From Gemmatimonadota bacterium (GTDB lineage: Bacteria; Gemmatimonadota; Gemmatimonadetes; Longimicrobiales; Longimicrobiaceae), in the NCBI GenBank assembly GCA_019348265.1, contig JAHWJV010000105.1:1-9429 (forward strand): a DNA stretch of 9,429 nucleotides, given 5' to 3'. Position 1 is the stretch's first letter, and every line of letters starts with the position of its first letter. Under the pieces are notes generated by a model. The model was given only the letters and a program-made list of their open reading frames with translations, was not told the origin of the DNA and ran no database searches. Made by a program: the position numbers and the translations under genes. Of this stretch, positions 1 to 6,224 are shown one piece after another.

Positions 1-1286
1 CGGGCGAGCTGTCGGGCGAGGCGCTCGAGCGCACCCGCGCCGCGCTGGCCGACTACACCGCTGTGCTGCGTGGCCTGGGCGCCGAGCAGGTGCTCTTCCA
101 CACGGCCGACGTGGAGCTGGGCGAGATGATGCAGTCCATCCGCTCCGTCATCGACGAGATCAACCCGACGCGCGTGGTGTTCGACGCGGTTTCGGAGCTT
201 CGCCTCCTTTCCAACGACGCCGGCCGCTACCAGCGCCAGCTGTTCATCCTCAAGGAGCTGTTCGCCAACCGGGGCGCCACCGTGCTGTTCCTGGACAACC
301 ACCCGGTGATGCCGGGCCACAGCGAGCTGCAGCACCTGGCCTTCGGCGTGATCCTCCTGAACCACACGCCCACCTCCTACGGCAACGAGCGCCGCCAGCT
401 GCGCGTCCTCAAGGTGCGGGGGATCCGCTACGACGACGGCGTCCACGACTTCCGCATCTGCACGGGCGGGCTGAAGGTGTTCCCGCGCCTGCGGACCGGC
501 GAAAGGCTGCACAACGCCTGGCGTGCCCACGAGAGCGGCATCGAGGAGATCGACAAGATGCTGGGCGGCGGGCTGGCCGAGGGCAGCTCCACGCTCTTCC
601 TGGGGCCCTCGGGCACCGGAAAGAGCTCCCTGGCCTCGCACTACGCGTACGCGGCGGCGGAGCGGGGCGAGCGCTCCATCTTCTTCCTCTTCGACGAACG
701 CCCCGAGACGTTCATCCACAGGACCGAGGGGATCGGGATGAACATCCGCCCGCACCTGAAGTCGGGGATGATCACGCTCCAGGAGATCGACACGGGCGAG
801 GTGTCGCCGGGCGAGTTCGCGGACATGGTGCGGGCGCAGGTGCAGGAGCGCGTGGTGCGGATGGTGATCATCGACAGCCTGACCGGCTACATGAGCGCCA
901 TGCCCGACGAGCGGATGCTGATCACGCAGATGCACGAGCTGCTCACCTACCTGAGCAGCCAGACCGTGCTCTCCATCCTGATCGTGGCGCAGCACGGGGT
1001 GCTGGGGCCCACCCTCGGCGGGCCCGTGGACGTGAGCTACCTGGCCGACACGGTGCTCCTCCTGCGCCACTTCGAGGCGGACGGCGCCATCCGGCGGGCG
1101 ATCAGCGTGTTCAAGAAGAGGTACGGCGGGCACGGACACGGGATCCGCGAGTTCCAGATCACCCCCAACGGCATGGAGGTGGGCGAGCCCCTGACGGGCT
1201 TCCGGGGCGTGCTCTCGGGGAGCCCCTCGTTCGAGGGGCCCGATGCCACCCTGATGGACCTGGCCGATGCCCCGCCCGCAAACTGA
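1..1286 (+). CDS. KaiC-family two-domain RecA-like ATPase (5'-truncated by the window edge)
   Basis: The frame is open to the left edge (codons from base 3), so the GTG at 63 is internal and the gene begins outside the window. KaiC-family proteins carry two RecA-like domains. Here the first lacks its Walker A (off-window) but shows a Walker-B-like strand, TRVVFDAVSEL (about 168-200). The second is complete: the lead-in SGIEEIDKMLGGGL, Walker A GPSGTGKSS at 603-629, an acidic pair Asp-Glu at 693-698 where cyanobacterial KaiC has Glu-Glu, Walker B MVIIDSLTGY from 861, and the C-terminal stretch SVFKKRYGGHGHGIREFQI typical of KaiC CII. The site matching the KaiC autophosphorylation pair reads Ser-Tyr (1035-1040) rather than Ser-Thr. 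The stop lies inside the next gene (20-bp overlap), implying co-transcription and translational coupling with the kinase downstream. Expected role: ATP-dependent cytoplasmic signalling hub or timer; true circadian function is not shown. Family assignment is secure; exact role is inferred. Confidence 0.93.
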   Translation, partial: GELSGEALERTRAALADYTAVLRGLGAEQVLFHTADVELGEMMQSIRSVIDEINPTRVVFDAVSELRLLSNDAGRYQRQLFILKELFANRGATVLFLDNHPVMPGHSELQHLAFGVILLNHTPTSYGNERRQLRVLKVRGIRYDDGVHDFRICTGGLKVFPRLRTGERLHNAWRAHESGIEEIDKMLGGGLAEGSSTLFLGPSGTGKSSLASHYAYAAAERGERSIFFLFDERPETFIHRTEGIGMNIRPHLKSGMITLQEIDTGEVSPGEFADMVRAQVQERVVRMVIIDSLTGYMSAMPDERMLITQMHELLTYLSSQTVLSILIVAQHGVLGPTLGGPVDVSYLADTVLLLRHFEADGAIRRAISVFKKRYGGHGHGIREFQITPNGMEVGEPLTGFRGVLSGSPSFEGPDATLMDLADAPPAN

Positions 1287-2487
1287 GGAGTCCGCGGGTC
1301 CCGGCGCCACCCTCCAGGCGCTGGCGGCAAGCCCGGATTTCGGCGCGCCCGAGTTCCGCGTCCTGGTCTTTGCCCCCATCGGGCGAACGGCGGAGCTGGC
1401 GCGGCAGGCGCTGGGCCGGGCCGGGTTCGGCTGCACCGTGTGCGCGGGAATGGACGAGTTCTGCGCCGCCTTCCGCGAGGGCGCGGGCGCCGCGCTCCTG
1501 GTGGAGGAATCACTCTCCTCCGCCGCCACCCTGCGGCTGCTGGTGGATGCGCTCACGGAGCAGCCGGTGTGGTCCGACTGCCCGGTGCAGGTGTTCGTGG
1601 CGAATTCGGAGAAGCCTTCGCCTCCCCTCGCCACCCTGGCGCGGCTCTGCGCCGGCCGGAGCGTGCTGCTCCTGGACCGCCCCGTGCCTCCCGGCTCGCT
1701 CATCTCCGTCATGCGGGCGGCGCTGCAGAACCGCGCCCGCCAGTACGCGCTGCGCGACCTGCTGGCCCAGTACGAGGAAGCCCGCGCCGAGGCGGACACG
1801 GCCAACCGCGCGAAGGGCGAGTTCCTTTCGGTGATGAGCCACGAGCTGAGGACGCCGCTCAACGCCATCGGCGGCTACACCGAGCTGATTGAGATGGGGA
1901 TCCGCGGGCCCGTGACCCCGGAGCAGCGGACGGACCTGGAACGGATCCGGATGAGCCAGAAGCACCTGCTGGGGCTGGTGAACGAGGTGCTCAACTACAC
2001 CAAGCTGGAAACGGGCACGGTAGAGTACCACATCGACGACGTCCCCGTGCGCGAAGCGTTCGCCTCCGCCGAGGCGCTGGTGATGCCGCAGGCGAGGGCG
2101 AAGGGGCTGGAGCTGATCATCGGCAAGACCGAGCGCCTGCTGGCCGTACGCGCCGATGCCGACAAGCTGCGGCAGATCCTGGTGAACCTGCTGACCAACG
2201 CGGTGAAGTTCACCGAGCCCGACGGCCGGATCTACGTCGATTGCGAGCGCGCGGACGATTGCATCTGCTTCACCGTCCGCGACACCGGGATCGGCATCCC
2301 CGAAGACCGGCTCGCGGCCGTTTTCGAGCCGTTCGTCCAGGTGCGCTCCGACCTGACGCGAACCCAGGAGGGAACCGGGCTGGGGCTCGCCATCAGCCGC
2401 CAGCTGGCGCGCGGGATGGGGGGGAACCTGGTGGTGGAGAGCGCGCCCGGCGTGGGAAGCACCTTCACGCTGAAGCTTCCCGCCTGA
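1267..2487 (+). CDS. Sensor histidine kinase with N-terminal pseudo-receiver domain
   Basis: 406 aa, no membrane segment, so cytoplasmic. Residues about 30-155 have the alternating strand/helix pattern of a receiver domain (RVLVFAP, then GAALLVEES, then VLLLDRPVPPGSL) but lack the usual chemistry. The acidic pair after strand 1 is Ala-Pro, the phospho-Asp position reads Glu80-Glu81, and the conserved Lys is Arg138. It therefore looks like a pseudo-receiver for protein binding. A helical linker (about 155-185) leads to HisKA with SHELRTPLNAI, phospho-acceptor His192, and the Glu/Thr of the HExxT phosphatase motif. The HATPase domain has Asn311 (N box), DTGIGIP from Asp339 and GTGLGLA from Gly369. 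The ATG is 20 bp inside the KaiC-like gene; no other in-frame ATG or GTG precedes the first strand, so this start is favoured despite a weak Shine-Dalgarno. The likely input is the KaiC-like partner and the output an unseen response regulator. Confidence 0.92.
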   Translation: MPRPQTEESAGPGATLQALAASPDFGAPEFRVLVFAPIGRTAELARQALGRAGFGCTVCAGMDEFCAAFREGAGAALLVEESLSSAATLRLLVDALTEQPVWSDCPVQVFVANSEKPSPPLATLARLCAGRSVLLLDRPVPPGSLISVMRAALQNRARQYALRDLLAQYEEARAEADTANRAKGEFLSVMSHELRTPLNAIGGYTELIEMGIRGPVTPEQRTDLERIRMSQKHLLGLVNEVLNYTKLETGTVEYHIDDVPVREAFASAEALVMPQARAKGLELIIGKTERLLAVRADADKLRQILVNLLTNAVKFTEPDGRIYVDCERADDCICFTVRDTGIGIPEDRLAAVFEPFVQVRSDLTRTQEGTGLGLAISRQLARGMGGNLVVESAPGVGSTFTLKLPA

Positions 2488-2490
2488 CGA

Positions 2491-3912
2491 ATGGCCTTGT
2501 CCACACCTAGCGAAAACACAGGAACGATGCGCGACGACACACCAGGAGATCCGCATGCGCCCGACCCGGTGGTGCCGGCCCCGACCGCCGAAAGCATTCG
2601 CGGAGGGGCTAGCTCGCCAGGGCGCGAATCGCGGGAGCGCGAGGAAGCCTGGAAGCGCGGGGAGCTGCGGGCCAGGGAGCGCGCGGAAGGAGGGGGCGGC
2701 CCTCCGAACCCCAACGCCGTTTTCGATGTCACGGGGGTGGCGCAGCGCGCGTTCGTGGCGCTCGCCGACAACGTCCGCGACTACGCCATCTTCCTGATGG
2801 ACCCGGACGGCATCATCGTCTACTGGGGCGAGGGAGCACGCCTGATCAAGTGGTGGACGCGGGACCAGGTGGAGGGTGCCCACTTCCGTGTGCTGTACCC
2901 CGACGGGGGCGCGGAAGACGGGACCGCCGAAGGCCACCTGGTGGAGGCGGCGGAGCGCGGAGAGATGGTCAGCGAGGGCCAGCGAATCCGAAGCGACGGC
3001 TCCACCTTCTGGGCCGGGGCCACGCTCACCGCGCTGCGCGACGCGAACGGCGAGCTGCAGGGCTTCGCCAAGCTCACCCGCGATCTCACGGCGGCCCACG
3101 CCGCCGAGGCGGCGCTGAGGGCCGCGAAGGAGGCCACGGAGGCCGGCAGGAAGGTGGAGGCGGAGAACCGGGCGAAGGGCGCGTTCCTGGCCACCATCTC
3201 GCACGAGCTGCGCACCCCGCTGCAGGCGATCATCGCGTATGCCGAGCTCCTGGACATGGAGATCGCGGGACCGCTGAACGAGTCGCAGCGTACCCAGCTC
3301 GGACGCATCCGGCTGAGCAGCAGGCACCTGCTGGGGCTCGCCACCGAGGTGCTGGACCTTTCGCGGCTGGACGTGGGAGGGCTGCCCGTCACCCCCGCGG
3401 CGCACGGACTGGGAACCACCGCCGAGGAGGCGCTGCTGCTGGTGGGCCCCCAGGCCGAGGCGAAGGGGCTGACGCTGGCGAACGCCATCGGCGGCTCGGC
3501 CGCGGATCTGTGCTACTGGGGGGATGAGAACCGCGTGCGCCAGATCCTGGTGAACCTGTTGGCCAACGCGGTGAAGTTCACGCCGGCCGGCGGCCGCGTC
3601 ACCGTCAGCGCCGGGGCGACGCAGCAGGCCCCGCCCGACGCGCAGCTGGGCGGCCCGGGGCCCTGGGTGTACATCCGGGTCGAAGACAATGGTGCGGGGA
3701 TTCCGGCGGACCAGCTGCCCGCGATCTTCGAGCCCTACGAGCAGCTGGGGAACGCGGGTACCGAGGGCGCGGGGCTCGGGCTGGCGATCAGCCAGCGCCT
3801 CGCCCGGCTGATGGGCGGCGACCTCACCGCCACCAGCTCGGCCGGCGTGGGGTCGAGCTTCTTCCTGTGGCTGGAGAACTCCATCACGCGGCCGGCGGTG
3901 GTTCCCGAGTGA
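2491..3912 (+). CDS. PAS-domain sensor histidine kinase
   Basis: 473 aa from the first ATG, three bases after the previous stop, so in the same operon. Residues 1 to about 75 are low-complexity, rich in Pro, Gly, Glu and Arg, and probably disordered. A PAS domain covers about 88-200 (DYAIFLMDPDG, later FRVLYPDG, ending GFAKLTRDLT). A short coiled-coil linker follows, then HisKA with SHELRTPLQAI and phospho-acceptor His238, then HATPase with Asn359, DNGAGIP from Asp399 and GAGLGLA from Gly426. No transmembrane segment is seen, so it is a cytoplasmic sensor; the PAS ligand cannot be read from sequence. It resembles the preceding kinase through HisKA and HATPase, with two 18-base identical runs around the N box (the copies begin at 2173 and 3541), suggesting old tandem duplication with a different sensor domain. 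The start is uncertain: ATG 2491 has no Shine-Dalgarno, and ATG 2527 (in frame) has AGGA only three bases upstream. Confidence 0.92.
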   Translation: MALSTPSENTGTMRDDTPGDPHAPDPVVPAPTAESIRGGASSPGRESREREEAWKRGELRARERAEGGGGPPNPNAVFDVTGVAQRAFVALADNVRDYAIFLMDPDGIIVYWGEGARLIKWWTRDQVEGAHFRVLYPDGGAEDGTAEGHLVEAAERGEMVSEGQRIRSDGSTFWAGATLTALRDANGELQGFAKLTRDLTAAHAAEAALRAAKEATEAGRKVEAENRAKGAFLATISHELRTPLQAIIAYAELLDMEIAGPLNESQRTQLGRIRLSSRHLLGLATEVLDLSRLDVGGLPVTPAAHGLGTTAEEALLLVGPQAEAKGLTLANAIGGSAADLCYWGDENRVRQILVNLLANAVKFTPAGGRVTVSAGATQQAPPDAQLGGPGPWVYIRVEDNGAGIPADQLPAIFEPYEQLGNAGTEGAGLGLAISQRLARLMGGDLTATSSAGVGSSFFLWLENSITRPAVVPE

Positions 3913-3920
3913 GATGGCCC

Positions 3921-3957
3921 GGGCGGCGCTCGTGGTGATGGTCAGGGGGCGCCGTCC
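3921..3957. terminator. Possible stem-loop between convergent genes
   Basis: GGGCGGCGC (3921-3929) can pair with GCGCCGTCC (3949-3957), giving a nine-pair stem with one G-U pair and a 19-base loop. It sits at the 29-bp junction of the converging operons, with the right arm inside the last codons of the acetyltransferase gene. No T-tract follows on either strand, so it is at best a weak or factor-assisted bidirectional terminator. In DNA this GC-rich such pairings arise easily by chance. Confidence 0.22.
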
Positions 3958-4466
3958 TCCAGCTCGCGCGTCATCTCGATCATCGTCGGCCGGAACCCGG
4001 CGCGCGCGAACAGGCGCTGGGCGGATTCGTTCTGCACCGCGGTGAAGAGCACCGCCTGGCGAACGCCCCGGGCCCGGAGCGCGCCCATCGTCGCGTCCAC
4101 CAGCATGCGCGCGACGCCGTGCGCGCGATGGGCGGGATCGACCGCCAGGTCGTACAGCACGCCCGCCGGCCCGCGCAGCGCCAGGAAGTCGGTTCCCTCG
4201 ATCCCCGCGTAGGTGTAGCCCACCACCTGCCCGTCCCGCTCCGCCACCAGGACGATGGCGTCCGGCTCGTCGAGCAGCGCGCCCAGGAATCCAGCGTACG
4301 CGTCCTCGATGTCCGGCGGGGGCGGGATGAAGCGCGCCGGATCGAACCCGTGGTGAACGCGGACCAGGAGCGCGCCCAGCCGGCCCAGGGCAGGGACGTC
4401 CGCGGGCGTCGCGGGGCGGACGGTGACGGCCGGGGCGTCGGATGGCTGCATGGGAAGGGCTGCCAT
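3942..4466 (-). CDS. GNAT-family N-acetyltransferase
   Basis: 174 aa, the usual size for a single-domain GNAT enzyme, which transfers an acetyl group from acetyl-CoA to an amine. The start of the fold reads VTVRPATPADVPALGRL (about 14-30). Motif A, which binds the CoA pyrophosphate, is VLYDLAVDPAHRAHGVARML (about 103-122), with Arg114, Gly117 and Ala119 in the RxxGxA-like loop. The motif B region VQNESAQRLFARAGF (about 144-158) is also typical. Last gene of the minus-strand operon: its ATG directly follows the TAG stop of the upstream reductase gene (TAGATG). A clear GGAGG (cctcc at 4475-4479 on the plus strand) lies eight bases before that ATG, which fixes the start over the internal Met6. 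Acceptor substrate unknown; it could modify a small metabolite or a protein N-terminus. Confidence 0.9.
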   Translation of the reverse strand: MAALPMQPSDAPAVTVRPATPADVPALGRLGALLVRVHHGFDPARFIPPPPDIEDAYAGFLGALLDEPDAIVLVAERDGQVVGYTYAGIEGTDFLALRGPAGVLYDLAVDPAHRAHGVARMLVDATMGALRARGVRQAVLFTAVQNESAQRLFARAGFRPTMIEMTRELEDGAP

Positions 4467-5192
4467 CTATCGCGCCTCCACCCGGTAGCGCAGCCAGAGC
4501 ACGTCGTCCGCGCGCCGCTCCACGGTGTCGAGCGCCAGGCGGTGGCGCGGGGCGTCATCGGTGAAGTCGAAAACCGCGGGCGTTCCCATCCGCCCGTCCA
4601 CCACCGGCGCGACCAGCACGCTCACCTCGTCCACGAGCCCTGCCCGCAGCATTCCGCCGTTGAGCTTTCCGCCGCCCTCCAGCATCAGCGTCCGTACGCC
4701 GAAACGGGAGGCGATCTTCTCCAGCGCGGCCTCCAGGTCCACCTCGCGCGCGCCGGCCAGGAGGTACGAGACTCCGCGCTCGCGGAGGAACGCCAGGTAC
4801 TCGTCCGAGACGCGCTCCGAGAGGATCGCGACCACGTGGTCGCCGTCGATGTCGTTGGTGTCCCACGCCAGGCGCCCGCGGGAATCCACCGCGAAGGCGA
4901 ACGAGTCGTGCTCGCCCGGCGTGCGGAAGTCCTCGCGCGGCGGGCCGTCGTGCTCGCGCGCGATCTCCGCGTCGGAGCGTGTGCCCTGGGCGAAGTGCGC
5001 TTCCATCGTCACGCGGCCGCAGAGCCACGCATCGGGATCGTAGCTCTCGTGCACCACCTCGTACTGCCCCCGCCCCTCGGCGGAAAGCGGCCAGCCGTCG
5101 GTGAGAATGCGCCCATCCACCGAGGCGATCATGTGGCAGATCACGCGCGGGCGGCGCGCCGGTGTTGCGGATGTGCGGGTGTCGTCATCCAT
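4467..5192 (-). CDS. RibD C-terminal-domain (DHFR-like) NADPH-dependent reductase
   Basis: 241 aa, matching a stand-alone RibD-C reductase without the deaminase half of bifunctional RibD. Strand 1 and the following loop read VICHMIASVDGRI (about 17-29), where SxDGR is the typical RibD-C/DHFR-like signature. The nucleotide-binding stretch TLMLEGGGKLNGGML (about 168-182) is the strongest family mark, followed by LVDEVSVLVAPVVDG (about 186-200). Related enzymes reduce the ribosylamino pyrimidine of riboflavin synthesis with NADPH, but many stand-alone copies have other or unknown substrates. No riboflavin genes are near, so a riboflavin role is not supported by context. Upstream of the ATG is AGGACGAGG, a moderate ribosome site. 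The 37-bp gap from the aldo/keto reductase gene and zero gap to the acetyltransferase gene indicate an operon. Confidence 0.9.
   Translation of the reverse strand: MDDDTRTSATPARRPRVICHMIASVDGRILTDGWPLSAEGRGQYEVVHESYDPDAWLCGRVTMEAHFAQGTRSDAEIAREHDGPPREDFRTPGEHDSFAFAVDSRGRLAWDTNDIDGDHVVAILSERVSDEYLAFLRERGVSYLLAGAREVDLEAALEKIASRFGVRTLMLEGGGKLNGGMLRAGLVDEVSVLVAPVVDGRMGTPAVFDFTDDAPRHRLALDTVERRADDVLWLRYRVEAR
4475..4479 (-). promoter_or_regulatory. Shine-Dalgarno GGAGG for the acetyltransferase gene
   Basis: GGAGG on the minus strand, eight bases before the ATG at 4466 and inside the last codons of the upstream reductase. It decides the start and implies that the two genes are translated from one message. 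Confidence 0.75.
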
Positions 5193-5229
5193 GCGCCTCG
5201 TCCTGTCGGAGCGTTCGCCGGAGCGCGGC

Positions 5230-6222
5230 TCAGCGGTCGATCATCTTTTGCGAGTTCTCGGAGTACCGCGCGCCCTGCACGGTGATGCGGGCGGCGGCGC
5301 TTTGGATCTCGCGCAGGTCGTCCGCGGTCAGCTCCACCGCCGCCCCCGCCAGGTTCTCTTCCAGGCGGTGCAGCTTGGTGGTGCCGGGAATCGGCACGAT
5401 CCACGGCTTTTGCGCCAGCAGCCAGGCGAGCGCCACCTGCGCGGGCGTAGCCTGCTTCTCGCCCGCGATCCTGCCCAGCAGCTCCACCACCGCCTGATTC
5501 GCCCGGCGGTTCTCGGGCGAAAAGCGCGGGAGGGTGTTGCGGAAGTCGCTGCTGTCGAAGGTGGTGCTCTCGTCGATCTTTCCCGTGAGGAAGCCCCGTC
5601 CCAGCGGGCTGAAGGGCACGAAGCCGATCCCCAGCTCCTCCAGCACCGGCAGGATCTCTTCCTCCGGCTCCCGCCACCAGAGCGAGTACTCGCTCTGCAG
5701 CGCGGTCACCGGCTGAACGGCGTGCGCGCGTCGGATGGTCCGCACGCCGGCCTCCGACAACCCGAAGTGCCGCACCTTTCCCTCCGCGATCAGCTCCTTG
5801 ACGGTCCCGGCGACCTCCTCGATCGGCACCTGCGGGTCGACCCGGTGCTGGTAGTAGAGGTCGATGGTTTCCACGCGCAGCCGGCGGAGTGAATCCTCGG
5901 TCATGCGGCGGATGCTCGCGGGCTGGCTGTCGAGCCCGCCCGTCGGCTTGCCGGTGGCGTCGAAGGCCCAGCCGAACTTGGTGGCGATCACCACCTGCTC
6001 GCGGAAGGGCGCCAGGGCTTCGCCCACCACGTCCTCGTTCGTGAACGGGCCGTAGATCTGCGCCGTGTCGAAGAACGTCACCCCGCGCTCCACCGCCGCA
6101 CGGATCAGCGCGATCGCCTGCCGCCTCTCGACCGGCGGACCCAGCGCGTGGCTCAGCCCCATGCAGCCCAGGCCCAGGGCGGAAACCTCCAGGCCGCTGC
6201 GCCCCAGTGTGCGCTTCTGCAT
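5230..6222 (-). CDS. Aldo/keto reductase
   Basis: 330 aa, the family's normal length, starting MQKRTLGRSGLEVSALGLGC. The frame extends 32 codons further upstream into the preceding gene, but this Met begins the usual AKR strand and has AGGAG eight bases upstream (ctcct at 6231-6235 on the plus strand). The NADPH-dependent (beta/alpha)8 catalytic tetrad is complete: Asp52 and Tyr57 (FFDTAQIYGPF), Lys82 (VVIATKFGW) and His126 (IDLYYQH). Further marks are GKVRHFGLSEA, SEYSLW and the C-terminal cofactor segment VPIPGTTKLHRLEENL. It reduces carbonyl compounds to alcohols or the reverse; the substrate cannot be read. Closest in style to the YakC/AKR13-type soluble reductases. Second gene of the operon, two bases after the stop of the lactonase-like gene. 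A decayed LysR regulator fragment lies upstream, and a LysR gene beside an aldo/keto reductase gene is a common pairing in bacteria. Confidence 0.95.
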   Translation of the reverse strand: MQKRTLGRSGLEVSALGLGCMGLSHALGPPVERRQAIALIRAAVERGVTFFDTAQIYGPFTNEDVVGEALAPFREQVVIATKFGWAFDATGKPTGGLDSQPASIRRMTEDSLRRLRVETIDLYYQHRVDPQVPIEEVAGTVKELIAEGKVRHFGLSEAGVRTIRRAHAVQPVTALQSEYSLWWREPEEEILPVLEELGIGFVPFSPLGRGFLTGKIDESTTFDSSDFRNTLPRFSPENRRANQAVVELLGRIAGEKQATPAQVALAWLLAQKPWIVPIPGTTKLHRLEENLAGAAVELTADDLREIQSAAARITVQGARYSENSQKMIDR

Positions 6223-6224
6223 CG

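Noticed and set aside
2555..2797. 80-codon ORF with a good ribosome site inside the PAS kinase gene
   Set aside because: The product is Arg/Ser/Pro-rich with no domain; the other frame carries the PAS domain by 2752. The ribosome site is kept as a finding, but not as a gene.
1510..3405. 631-codon open frame on the minus strand opposite the two left kinases
   Set aside because: The plus strand here encodes complete kinase motifs in order; the antisense frame has no recognisable domain, is Arg/Gly/His/Pro/Leu-rich and spans two genes, as expected of a GC-rich shadow.
1861..3496. A 16-base direct repeat (aacgccatcggcggct) at 1861 and 3481
   Set aside because: The copies lie in non-equivalent places of the two kinases (H-box in one, HATPase lead-in in the other) and use common codons, so this is best taken as coincidence.
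4119..5285. 388-codon plus-strand open frame opposite the acetyltransferase and reductase genes
   Set aside because: Composition is His/Arg/Ala/Val-rich without a domain, and it crosses two well-supported minus-strand genes.
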